From assembly GCA_036399175.1 (NCBI GenBank), contig DASWNP010000047.1, positions 1 through 41,989 on the forward strand: a stretch of 41,989 nucleotides of DNA. Reading direction: 5' to 3'. The position numbers and the translations under genes are program-made. The notes under the pieces are model-generated. The model was not told where the DNA came from. It did not search any database and saw only the letters and a program-made list of their open reading frames with translations. Of the stretch, positions 32,443-40,973 are shown piece after piece (position 1 is the first letter of the stretch; every line of letters begins with the position of its first letter). The DNA comes from DASWNP01 sp036399175. GTDB taxonomy: Bacteria > Acidobacteriota > Blastocatellia > Pyrinomonadales > Pyrinomonadaceae.

Positions 32443-35118
32443 TTATGCTGTTTTGAGGGCGCGGACGGGTTGGGCGGGTTCGTCGCCGAGGGCGAGGCGG
32501 CGTAGCTCGTAGAGTTTCATCAGGGCTTCGACGGGGGAGAGGGCGTCGGGGTCGAGGTCTGCCAGTGCTTGAGAGAGGTGCTGTTCGAGCGTCGCTGTCG
32601 CGGCGGCTGTCGAAGTTGAAGCGTTGGTCGAAACAGTCGCCGGGGCGGGACGGTCGGCAGAGTTGACGATGTTGTTGTTATTGTCGGGAGCGAGCGGAGT
32701 TTCGTTGCGGCGGCTCTGTGATTCGTAGGCGGTCAGAAGCTCGCTCGCGCGGCGGACGACGGGGCGCGGCAGCCCGGCGAGCTTGGCGGCGTAGACGCCG
32801 TAGCTGCGCTCGGCGACGCCGGGGCTCACCTTGTAGAGAAAGACGAGGTCGCTTCCCTGCTCGGCGATTTCGACGTGGAGATTTCTCAGACGCGGGAGCA
32901 CGGAGGCGAGCGCGGTCAACTCGTGATAGTGAGTAGCGAAGAGAGTCTTGGAGCGAAGCTGCGGGTGGTTGTGTATGTATTCGAGGACGGCGCGGGCGAC
33001 GGCGAGACCGTCGTAGGTGGAAGTGCCGCGTCCGAGTTCGTCGAGGAGAATCAGAGAGCGCGGCGTCGCGTGATGAAGAATCTGCGCGGTCTCGACCATC
33101 TCGGTCATAAAGGTTGACTCGCCGCTCCCGATGCGGTCGTAGAGGCCGATGCGCGTGAAGATGCGGTCGCACAGGCCGACCTGCGCTTCGCGCGCTGGCA
33201 CGAAGCAACCGGCCTGCGCCATTAGGACAGCGAGCGCGGTCTGTCGCAGATAGGTCGATTTGCCGGACATGTTCGGCCCGGTGATGAGCGCGATTTCGGG
33301 CGCGTCGTCGCCGCCAAGCTCCACGTCGTTGGCGACGAAAGAGCCTTCTTCAACTCTTCTTTCGAGCGCGGGATGTCGCGCATCCTTGAGACGTAGCGCC
33401 GACGAGTCAGAGACCGAAGGGCGGATGTATCTGTACTTCGCAGAGACCTCTGCGAAGGAGGCGGCGGCGTCCATGAGCGCGATGGTCGAGGCGGCGCGGA
33501 GGATGTCGTCACGGCTTCGTCCTACCTCCATGCAGACGCGCCGGAAGAGGCTCGCCTCCAGCTCGGCGATGCGCTCCTGCGCGTTCAGGACGAGCGATTC
33601 GTACTCCTTCAGCTCAAGCGTGATGAAGCGTTCGGACTGTGCGAGCGTCTGTTTGCGCGTGTAGTCAGAGGGGATGAGATGCAGGTTCGGGCGCGTCACT
33701 TCGATGAAGTAGCCGAAGACCTTGTTGTAGCCGACGCGCAGGCTCTTGATGCCTGTGCGGGCTCGCTCGCGCTGTTCCATCTCGGCGAGAAAGGTTTTGC
33801 CGTTGCGAAGCAAGGAGCGCAACTCGTCCAGTTCTTCGGAGAAGGATTCGCGGATGATGCTTGTGCGTTCGGCGCGTCGGGGCAATTCGTCGTTGATGGC
33901 GGAGCGAATCAGCCTGACGACGGCTTCGCAGGTCGGGAGAGCTTCAAGGCTGGAGCTGAAGCGGCGCGCGTCGCGCTGCAAGACGGCGCGGATGCGCGGA
34001 ATCGCTTCGAGGCTCTGGCCGAGGGCGAGCACTTCCTGAGCCGAAGCCCAACCGGCGCGCGTGCGCGAAGAGAGGCGTTCGAGGTCGTGGACGGTTTCGA
34101 GCGCGGCGACGAACTCGCGGCGCGCGTCTTCATTGGCGACGAACCACGCGACGTGTTCCTGTCGGCGCGTTATCTCGGCGACATCGAGCAGAGGTTGCCG
34201 CAACCAACGTCTGAGCGTGCGCCCGCCCATCGCTGTACGGGTCTGGTCGAGCGTCGAGAGAAGCGAAGGGGCGTCGCCCGTGCTCTCGAAGATTTCGAGA
34301 CTGCGGACGGTGGCCGCGTCGAGCATCATGTAGGTTTCGGTGTGATAGCTCGTGAGGCGCGTGAGTTGTGAGGCGACGACGGATTGCGTCTCGTTGAGAT
34401 AAGAGACGAGCGCGCCTGCGGCGGCGGTGGCGAGCGGCCAGCGAGAGAGACCAAAGGGCGCGAGCGTACGCGTCTCAAAGTGGCGGAGCAGAGCCTGACG
34501 CGCTTTCGCGTGCTCGAAGCTCGCATCTTCGAGACGCGTGACGAAGCCGGGCAGCGCGTCTGCTTCGATATTCAAAGCGCGCGGGAGCAGAAGCTCGGAG
34601 GGCGCGATGCGTTCAAGCTCGCCGATAGAGGTCGCGCGCTCAACTTCGGTCGCGTGGAAGTCGCCGGTCGTCACGTCGGCGTAAGCTATGCCTGCGCGTT
34701 TGCCGTCGGTCGTGTAGGCGGCGAGGTAGTTGTTGACCTTGCTCTGAAGCAGGCCGGGCTCAAGCACCGTGCCGGGCGTGACGACGCGCACCACGTCGCG
34801 CTCGATGAGACCGCGACCCGCTTCGCCCTTGACGGGCGCATCCGTCAACTGCTCGCAGATGGCTACGCGGTGGCCGCGCGAGATGAGACGCGCGAGATGG
34901 CGCTCAAGGCTGTGATACGGGACGCCCGCCAGAGGGATGCGCAGGTTGCGCCCCATCGGCTTCGAGGTGAGCACGATGCCAAGCTCGCGCGCGAGCAGGC
35001 GCGCGTCGTCGTCGAAGGCTTCGTAGAAATCGCCGATGCGGAAGAGGAGGAGGGCGTCGGGGTGTCGCCGTTTGATTGCGAGATACTGTTTTCTGAGAGG
35101 TGTGGAAGCGCCGCTCAT
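32443..35118 (-). CDS. mutS: DNA mismatch repair protein MutS
   Basis: This 891-residue MutS recognises base mismatches and small loops and recruits MutL. The mismatch-binding Phe-X-Glu motif is in LLFRIGDFYEAF (about residues 24-35). The ATPase domain has Walker A TGPNMSGKST (about 612-621), then ESTFMTEM and Walker B LILLDELGRGTSTYDGLA. Near the C-terminus is an unusual Asn- and Ser/Thr/Ala-rich insert (about 805-845) before the last helices. Its ATG overlaps the stop of the Mrr-like gene by four bases, so the two are coupled. No mutL is in the window. Confidence 0.96.
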   Translation of the reverse strand: MSGASTPLRKQYLAIKRRHPDALLLFRIGDFYEAFDDDARLLARELGIVLTSKPMGRNLRIPLAGVPYHSLERHLARLISRGHRVAICEQLTDAPVKGEAGRGLIERDVVRVVTPGTVLEPGLLQSKVNNYLAAYTTDGKRAGIAYADVTTGDFHATEVERATSIGELERIAPSELLLPRALNIEADALPGFVTRLEDASFEHAKARQALLRHFETRTLAPFGLSRWPLATAAAGALVSYLNETQSVVASQLTRLTSYHTETYMMLDAATVRSLEIFESTGDAPSLLSTLDQTRTAMGGRTLRRWLRQPLLDVAEITRRQEHVAWFVANEDARREFVAALETVHDLERLSSRTRAGWASAQEVLALGQSLEAIPRIRAVLQRDARRFSSSLEALPTCEAVVRLIRSAINDELPRRAERTSIIRESFSEELDELRSLLRNGKTFLAEMEQRERARTGIKSLRVGYNKVFGYFIEVTRPNLHLIPSDYTRKQTLAQSERFITLELKEYESLVLNAQERIAELEASLFRRVCMEVGRSRDDILRAASTIALMDAAASFAEVSAKYRYIRPSVSDSSALRLKDARHPALERRVEEGSFVANDVELGGDDAPEIALITGPNMSGKSTYLRQTALAVLMAQAGCFVPAREAQVGLCDRIFTRIGLYDRIGSGESTFMTEMVETAQILHHATPRSLILLDELGRGTSTYDGLAVARAVLEYIHNHPQLRSKTLFATHYHELTALASVLPRLRNLHVEIAEQGSDLVFLYKVSPGVAERSYGVYAAKLAGLPRPVVRRASELLTAYESQSRRNETPLAPDNNNNIVNSADRPAPATVSTNASTSTAAATATLEQHLSQALADLDPDALSPVEALMKLYELRRLALGDEPAQPVRALKTA

Positions 35119-35849
35119 CGCTCGAAGATTTCCCTCAGAAGGTCTTCGACGGAGGTGAGCGCGCGGTGGAGGCGTCCAAGCTGCTCGAAGCTGAGGATGG
35201 TCGTGACCTCGCCTATTTCGTGAAAAGCCCCTGTGCGCGCTTCGTTCATCTGCGTGGCGGCGCGATTGGTGTCGCGCTCGCTCGTGACGATGAGAAAGGG
35301 CTTGGAGCGCTGCGACTCGTAGGCGCGCTTGAGCTTGGCGAGAGCCGCGTCGATGTTGCCCTTGCGCTGCACCTCGAAGACGTGGCTCAAGCGCGGGCTC
35401 GCCTCGCTCGCGCGCCAGACCACATCGTAATACTCGAATTCGCTCTGGGCGTGGTAGCCGAGAATGCGTCCGATGTCGAGCAGCATCTCCTGAACATCGC
35501 CGTGCGAAAGCACTGCGGCGTCGCGCGTCGCAGAGCGTGCCGATTCGTCCGTCAGCGTGAAATGCGTCGCCTCTTCGAGCGTCCGTTTGCGCCCCGTCGG
35601 CGTTATCGACCAGCGTCCCCGTTCGCGCTCAATCTGCCTCTTCTCGTCGAGCGCGCGCCCCGCCCTCTGCACGATTCGCCGCCACGACTCCCGATGCCCA
35701 TTCCTCAGAGCGCGAACTTCCGCCGCGTCGAGCTGCGGAAAATAAGCGACCAGCCGCTCGTACAGAAAACGCACGTCGTCCGTGCCGCCGGTGGCGACAA
35801 GCTCCTGTAGGATAGGCAGTTCGAGACGCTCGATGCCCGGATAGGTCAT
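35115..35849 (-). CDS. Mrr-like protein: winged helix plus nuclease-like domain, coupled to mutS
   Basis: This 244-residue protein begins with a segment resembling the Mrr N-terminal winged-helix domain (about 1-90). The second half has a PD-(D/E)xK-type layout: D142 in EYYDVVWR, E159-V-Q161 in HVFEVQRKG, then AALAKLKRAYES. The usual Lys two residues after the Glu is Gln, with K163 two residues on, so activity is uncertain. Its stop overlaps the mutS start (ATGA). It could be a nicking partner for mismatch repair, a restriction-like protein, or a DNA-binding relic. The domain call is from pattern only. Confidence 0.6.
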   Translation of the reverse strand: MTYPGIERLELPILQELVATGGTDDVRFLYERLVAYFPQLDAAEVRALRNGHRESWRRIVQRAGRALDEKRQIERERGRWSITPTGRKRTLEEATHFTLTDESARSATRDAAVLSHGDVQEMLLDIGRILGYHAQSEFEYYDVVWRASEASPRLSHVFEVQRKGNIDAALAKLKRAYESQRSKPFLIVTSERDTNRAATQMNEARTGAFHEIGEVTTILSFEQLGRLHRALTSVEDLLREIFER

Positions 35850-35958
35850 CGCCTGAACTCAGTCGAAAATTTTCAGGATACCGAATGCAACACCGCTTGC
35901 ATTCAAGGACAAAGGCTTTCGCAGGCAAACTTACAGGAGAACCGCGCCGGAATGCAAG

Positions 35959-36054
35959 AAAGGGAAAGGGGAAAAGGTTAAAGGGGAAAGGGCGAGGGCG
36001 TTCGTCACTCGAAACGCCTTCCCTTTCCCCTTCCCCTTTGACCTTTTCCCTTTG
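35959..36054. repeat. Heptamer palindrome 7 (GGGAAAG type)
   Basis: The left arm (35959-36000) consists of 7-base units of the GGGAAAG/GGGAAAA/GGTTAAA type plus a GC-rich base. The right arm (36015-36054) is the inverse, shifted by one unit, with a 14-base loop. It lies between the ftsH-like gene and the Mrr-like gene, both on the minus strand, and nearly touches the ftsH-like stop. Confidence 0.82.
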
Positions 36055-36062
36055 GCTTTCGC

Positions 36063-37853
36063 TTAGGCTGCCGCCTGCGTCCTCTTTACGCCGAAGCAGG
36101 CTTGAATCTCTTCGGCTTCGAGGGTGTCCTGTTCCATCAGGCCTTCGACGAGGCGGGCAATCTCCGGGCGACGGGCATCGACCATCTCACAGGCGCGCTT
36201 GAGCTGCTGCTCGATAATCGCGCTCGTGGCGTGTTCGATGCGGTCGAGCAGAGCCTGACTGTGCGGGTCTTCGGGTCGTCCGAGGTGAATCGGCCCGAGA
36301 GGGCTCATGCCGTATTCGGCGACCATCGCGCGCGCCATCTCGACGGCTCGCTCGATGTCGTTTGAAGCTCCGGCGGTCATCGTGTCGAGCAGGAGCATCT
36401 CGGCTGCGCGCCCGCCGAGCAGGATGGCAATCTGGTCTTCGAGGTATTCGCGTTTCTTCATCAGACGGTCGCGCTCGGGCAGAGACATCGTGACGCCGAG
36501 CGCACGACCGCGCGGAAGGATCGAGACCTTGTGAACGGGGTCGCCGTGCTTCACGTCGAGGCCGACTGCGGTGTGACCCGCTTCGTGAACTGCCGTTGCG
36601 TAACGCTCGTCCTCGTCCATCATAAAGCCGTGACGCTCGACGCCCATCAGAATCTTGTCGCGCGCGTATTCGACGTGCGGGCGTCCGATGGCCTGTGAGC
36701 CGTCGCGCGTGGCGGCGATGGCGGCTTCGTTCAGGAGGTTGGCGAGGTCAGCGCCGGAGAAGCCGGGCGTGCCGCGCGCGATGGTGTGAAGGTCGAGCGA
36801 CGAGTCGAGCTTGAGGTTGCGCGCGTGGACTTTGAGAATCTGCTCGCGGCCTCTGAGGTCTGCGAGGTTGACGGAGATTTCGCGGTCGAAGCGGCCGGGG
36901 CGCGTGAGCGCCTGATCGAGAATATCGGGGCGGTTGGTCGAGGCGATGACGACGACGCCGCTCAGTTGCTCGAAGCCGTCCATCTCGATGAGAAGCTGGT
37001 TGAGCGTCTGATCCTGGTCGGCGGAAGCCGAATCAGTGCCGCGCCCGCGCCGACGTCCGAGAGCATCAATCTCGTCGATGAAGACGACGCAGGGCGAGAG
37101 CTTGCGCGCGCGCGCAAACAGACGCCGGACGCGCGACGCTCCAAGCCCCGCGAACTTCTCCTGAAAGCTTGAGCCGGAAACCGACAGGAACGGCACGCGC
37201 GCTTCGTTTGCCGCCGCGCGAGCCAGAAGCGTCTTGCCCGTGCCCGGAGGGCCTGAGAGCAGGATGCCGCGCGGGGCGCGTCCGCCCAGACGCCCGAAGC
37301 GCTCGGGGTCGCGCAAGAACTCGATAGTCTCTGAAAGCTCGGCCTTCGCTTCGTCAACTCCGGCCACGTCGTTGAAATCGACGTTCTGCGCGCCGCTCTC
37401 GTCGTTGAGCGAAAAGTCGCCGTGCCCGCCCATGCTGGCGAAGACGCGCCACCCGACGAAGCCGAGCGCCAGAAGCGTCAGCAGAGGCAGACCCCAACTG
37501 AGCGCCGTCATCAGCGTGCCGGGGCGCTGCGATTGAAACTCGACCGGCACGTTATGCTTTGTGAAAGTGGCGATAATCTCCTGCTGCGCGGCTTCGTTTG
37601 TGACGACGGTCTGAGCCAGCGAGCCGTCCTGTTGCCTGACGGTCAAAAGCTCGCCTTCGACGCTCAAAGAAGCTACCGCCGAAGCTTCGCCGAGGGCGCG
37701 CAGTTGCGTGTAGTTGATTTTGTGTATGACTGTCTGGCTCGGTTTGTAGAAAAGCTCGAAGCCGAGGAGCGCGACGAGCAGGACGCCGAGCCCTGCGATG
37801 GAAACAATCAGTCCGGTCTTCGGAGAACGGGGGATTAAGCGTGGCAATGGCAT
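36063..37853 (-). CDS. ftsH: FtsH-like membrane AAA metalloprotease
   Basis: This 596-residue protein has two N-terminal membrane helices (about 14-36 and 117-139), an AAA domain with Walker A GPPGTGKT (201-208), VVFIDEIDALG, and the arginine fingers R318/R321. A zinc protease domain follows, with HEAGH (423-427) and GASNDIERA. FtsH degrades membrane and soluble proteins with ATP. The central pore loop reads EKFAGLGASRV where typical FtsH has EMFVGVGASRV, and the second helix and linker are divergent, so it may be a paralog with its own substrates rather than the housekeeping copy. Confidence 0.88.
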   Translation of the reverse strand: MPLPRLIPRSPKTGLIVSIAGLGVLLVALLGFELFYKPSQTVIHKINYTQLRALGEASAVASLSVEGELLTVRQQDGSLAQTVVTNEAAQQEIIATFTKHNVPVEFQSQRPGTLMTALSWGLPLLTLLALGFVGWRVFASMGGHGDFSLNDESGAQNVDFNDVAGVDEAKAELSETIEFLRDPERFGRLGGRAPRGILLSGPPGTGKTLLARAAANEARVPFLSVSGSSFQEKFAGLGASRVRRLFARARKLSPCVVFIDEIDALGRRRGRGTDSASADQDQTLNQLLIEMDGFEQLSGVVVIASTNRPDILDQALTRPGRFDREISVNLADLRGREQILKVHARNLKLDSSLDLHTIARGTPGFSGADLANLLNEAAIAATRDGSQAIGRPHVEYARDKILMGVERHGFMMDEDERYATAVHEAGHTAVGLDVKHGDPVHKVSILPRGRALGVTMSLPERDRLMKKREYLEDQIAILLGGRAAEMLLLDTMTAGASNDIERAVEMARAMVAEYGMSPLGPIHLGRPEDPHSQALLDRIEHATSAIIEQQLKRACEMVDARRPEIARLVEGLMEQDTLEAEEIQACFGVKRTQAAA

Positions 37854-38403
37854 AAAAAACTCCGTAGCGAACCTCGACGCGGGTTTCGGGGGAAACTGTC
37901 GAGGTTGCTTTTGGGATTTAGTATTGTAAAGAGTTCGGAATCAGAAAAGTCACTGGAACGGTGAAGAAAGACTCACTTGCGTAGACTTTCGGAGCGTGCC
38001 TCGGGACTATCCAACCGCCGGAGGCTGTCAGGGACGACGAGCCCGGCAACGAATTACACTCTACCAGTCTCACTCGATAGAAGTCCAGCAAAATAGACGG
38101 ATACGAGCCTCCGACCTGTTTTGAGCCGCGCCTTTAAGCCTTTTTCAATCAACGCTCAGGGAAAAACTGTCCCTCCGCTCCGATGAGCACAGGCTTCTTC
38201 CGGTTGCCGAAATTTCCGACGAATTGACGCCTTCTTTAGAAGTTGCCTTGTATTAGAACACCCGGGCGAAAACGCCTCCGGCACATTTCAATACAAACCG
38301 CCTTTTATATTTTTTCTCCGGCACGCGCCCGATGCCTCTGGTGGCAGCTTAATCTCTTGATAAAGGGCAATTTAGGGGCGGGGCGATAATTCCCCTGCAT
38401 GGC
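37854..38403. other. 550-base region without a gene between ftsH-like and small membrane protein genes
   Basis: No convincing frame is seen. The first part should hold the ftsH-like promoter on the minus strand. Near 38374-38396 is a short inverted repeat (AGGGG/CCCCT) just upstream of the sigma-54 promoter. The region could include the binding site for a sigma-54 activator, but no repeat pair clear enough to name was found. Confidence 0.4.
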
Positions 38404-38418
38404 TGGCACGGGCGTTGC
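38404..38418 (+). promoter_or_regulatory. Sigma-54 (RpoN) promoter
   Basis: TGGCAC (38404-38409), five bases, then TTGC (38415-38418) match the -24/-12 consensus at every key position, with GG and GC the standard 12 bases apart. It is 81 bases upstream of the ATG of the 47-residue membrane protein, so that gene should depend on an RpoN activator. Confidence 0.7.
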
Positions 38419-38498
38419 TCCTATGGTAAGGCACAAGGCAGGTTCAGTAGAACCGGAACGAAGTTAATAAATCGACGCTCAAAAAGGAGAAGGCGAAA

Positions 38499-38642
38499 AT
38501 GTTGTGGACGATTCTGGTGGTGCTTCTGATTCTGTGGCTTCTAGGCTTCGGATACGGTGTCGGGCCGTTCATTCACTTGCTGCTCCTCGTAGCGCTGGTG
38601 ATTTTGGTGGTCAACCTTTTGACCGGACGCCGCACGGTTTAA
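38499..38642 (+). CDS. Small lmo0937-family-like membrane protein under a sigma-54 promoter
   Basis: This 47-residue protein starts MLWTILVVLLILWLLGFGYG, has a GPFIHLLLL turn and a second helix, and ends with a short basic tail (TGRRTV). It has the same two-helix, FIHxLL layout as the product of 5357-5509. AGGAG lies ten bases before the ATG. It is a single-gene unit with a sigma-54 promoter and a strong terminator. Function is unknown; a role in envelope or stress adaptation is suggested only by the promoter and small size. Confidence 0.85.
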   Translation: MLWTILVVLLILWLLGFGYGVGPFIHLLLLVALVILVVNLLTGRRTV

Positions 38643-38682
38643 GCTAAACCGCTAAACCGAAGGCAACCGAACAATTGAATCA

Positions 38683-38736
38683 AGAGAAAGAGGCGCAGGC
38701 GCGTGAGAGAATCGCGCCTGCGCCTCTTTCTCTTTT
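38683..38736. terminator. Strong terminator, small membrane protein / M14 peptidase
   Basis: A perfect 21-bp stem (38683-38703 with 38713-38733) has a nine-base loop and is followed by TTTCT. It lies between convergent genes and could stop both transcripts. Confidence 0.85.
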
Positions 38737-38796
38737 CTACGGATGAACGCTGCGAAACCTTTCTGTCTCCGCGCTCAAATCCTTACAGCCTGAACA

Positions 38797-40662
38797 TCAG
38801 AAATCGACGAGCCGCACGCCGGGCGGCGCGGTGAGGCGCGCGACGGGGTAGACGTTGAGCTGGCTGTCCCAGTAGGGCGAGCGTTCGTAGAAGAAGAGCA
38901 GGCGCTCGCGCGCGCTCGAAGCGAACTTCGGGTCGGCGGTGATGCGCTGCTCAAATTCCCGACGCAGCTTCTCGTCTTTGGCGAGCATCTCCCGCGCAAG
39001 CTTTTCCAGCACGTAATTCTCTGCGTACTCCTTCTGCTCGAAAATCGGATGGAAGAATCCCCACGCGACGAGCGAGTCCGGCGCGTCGGGCTCAAGGAGT
39101 TGGAGGGCGACGCGTGAGCCGGGCTGCGACATCGGGACGACGACCGACCCGGCAGCGTAAGTTCTCTTCTCCCTGACAGGCTGGCTCTTGAACGTCGCCA
39201 TCACGTGGCCTTCAAAAGAGGCCGCGCCGAATTTCACTTCCCTGAAACGATAGCTCTCGACTTCGGTCGTCAAAGGCTCGGCGAGTCGTTGGAGACGCAG
39301 GCCGTGAGCGGCGAGGCGTTCGATTGCCTCAGTCCACTGCGGCGGGACGACGTAGAAGAGCGGCGGAGCGACGGTGCGCGCGGCGCGTGCCTCTGTGTAG
39401 TAAGGCACTTTCATGTCGAGCGGTTTCGTGCCCCAGACGACGCGCATCGTGCCGGAGATGTCGCTCAGCTCGGTCTTGAACTCGTAGCCGTGCAGAAGCT
39501 TCTCGGAGGGCTTATCCGTCAGCTCGACGCTCAGCGCGACCTGACGCGAAGAATCGAACGTCTGCCCTTCCTTTATCATCTGCTCGTCGGCCTGACGCGC
39601 GACGCTCATCAGCGTTTCGGGGTCGTGGTTGACCTCTTCGAGCGCGGCGCGCAGGAGGTCGTAAGTGCCTGTGACGCGCGGGCGATACTCCTTGAGCATG
39701 TGCGTCTCGATAAGGAGCGCCGGGCGATTGCGCACGACGGGGACGTAGGCGCTCGCAAAACGCGGCGCGCCGACGAAGCTGTCGATGCCCTTCAGAGGGT
39801 CTCGATTGTCTCGAAATTCCATGTAGGGCGAGAAGAGATTACCCTCGGTGAAGCGTTCGGCGGCAGGGATTATCTTTCCTTCAAGAATCTCCCGCTCCCA
39901 ACGACGGACGGGCGCGAGCACGTTCTCGTGCGCCTCGAACTGGTAGGTGATGTTGTAGCGATAGTCTGCGCCGTCCGTAACGTGGCAGTCGATGAAGAGG
40001 TCTGGATTCCATTCGTTCCAGAGCCGCAGCCAGGCGCGCGTCTCCGGCGCGTCGGCTTTCATATAGTCGCGGTTGAGATTGAGGTTGCTGGCGTTGCCGC
40101 GCCAGCCCATCGACTCGGGGCCGTTCTGATTGATGCGGTTGTAGGGGCTGGAACGCTCGTGGCCGTCCACGTTGTAAATGGGGATGAAGAGGACGACGAC
40201 GCGTTCGAGCAAACCCGGACGCGTTTTCGTGATGGCGATGTCGCGCAGCAGCGCGAAGCCCGCGTCTTTGCCGTCGGGCTCGCCCGAATGAATGCAAGCC
40301 TGTATGAGCACGACGGCCTTGCCCGCGCTTCTGGCCGACTGCGGCGTCAGGGTGTTGTTCGTCGCGGCGACGAGCAAGGGGAGCGCGCGGCCTTCGCCGC
40401 TACGCCCGAACTCGGAGTAGCTGATGAGCGGCGAAGCGTCGGCGAGCTTGCGCGCATAGGCGATAGTCGTCTCGTAGTTCGGCGTCTGTCGATAATTGGT
40501 ACGCTCGGCGTGAGTCTGCCAGTCGGGCGGAATCGGCGTCTGCGTGTTTTGTGCGTCTGTCATAACGGTCAGGCTCAGGATTCGGACGAAGCAAGCGAGG
40601 ACGACGAGCAGAAGGCGCGAGCCGAGGGCTCTTCGTCTCTCGAATCGAAAACAGAAAGGCAT
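38797..40662 (-). CDS. Secreted M14-family zinc carboxypeptidase-like protein
   Basis: This 621-residue protein has an N-terminal hydrophobic signal (about 13-37) and an M14 peptidase domain (about 55-350). The zinc ligands are H125 and E128 (CIHSGEPDGKDA) and H227 (FIDCHVTDG). NLNRDY (195-200) gives the substrate-binding Asn-Arg pair. The C-terminal ~270 residues are less conserved. Proteins of this type hydrolyse peptides outside the cytoplasm, probably for nutrient use or cell-wall peptide turnover. The ATG at 40662 is the first start; MTDAQN at residue 34 would lose the signal. Confidence 0.88.
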   Translation of the reverse strand: MPFCFRFERRRALGSRLLLVVLACFVRILSLTVMTDAQNTQTPIPPDWQTHAERTNYRQTPNYETTIAYARKLADASPLISYSEFGRSGEGRALPLLVAATNNTLTPQSARSAGKAVVLIQACIHSGEPDGKDAGFALLRDIAITKTRPGLLERVVVLFIPIYNVDGHERSSPYNRINQNGPESMGWRGNASNLNLNRDYMKADAPETRAWLRLWNEWNPDLFIDCHVTDGADYRYNITYQFEAHENVLAPVRRWEREILEGKIIPAAERFTEGNLFSPYMEFRDNRDPLKGIDSFVGAPRFASAYVPVVRNRPALLIETHMLKEYRPRVTGTYDLLRAALEEVNHDPETLMSVARQADEQMIKEGQTFDSSRQVALSVELTDKPSEKLLHGYEFKTELSDISGTMRVVWGTKPLDMKVPYYTEARAARTVAPPLFYVVPPQWTEAIERLAAHGLRLQRLAEPLTTEVESYRFREVKFGAASFEGHVMATFKSQPVREKRTYAAGSVVVPMSQPGSRVALQLLEPDAPDSLVAWGFFHPIFEQKEYAENYVLEKLAREMLAKDEKLRREFEQRITADPKFASSARERLLFFYERSPYWDSQLNVYPVARLTAPPGVRLVDF

Positions 40663-40805
40663 ACTGAAGAACGCGTGTGCTGGACGAAAGAGGCGCTAAA
40701 TAGAAACCGGCGCGTGAAGCGTTTTGGAATCGCGCGGAGCGTTACAGATTTCCCGGTCGTGGCCGGGCTGTATCATTCGTCGGCTCGACGGTTGCGGCGT
40801 TCGCT

Positions 40806-40973
40806 TCATGGCAACGCGGCCTGACAGGCTCGACACTGGCGGCGACGGCGCGCGTTGAGCGTGCCGCAAGCGTCGCAGCGTTTGTACATCGTGCGCGCGA
40901 ACCAGTTCGTGATGAGCGCGCTCAGCAGAAGGATGCCGACGAAGACGACGACGCTCAGCAGCGTGTCCTTCAA
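40806..40973 (-). CDS. Small membrane protein with zinc ribbon, TTG start
   Basis: This 55-residue protein starts with a TTG overlapping the preceding gene's TGA stop by four bases (TTGA), so it is coupled to the glycine-rich stress protein. It has one membrane helix (about residues 6-24) and a C-terminal zinc ribbon with CDAC and CRAC pairs separated by a basic stretch. The longer frame upstream is Arg-rich antisense-like sequence and is rejected. The function is unknown; a membrane-anchored metal-binding partner of the upstream gene is the likely idea. Confidence 0.65.
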   Translation of the reverse strand: MKDTLLSVVVFVGILLLSALITNWFARTMYKRCDACGTLNARRRRQCRACQAALP

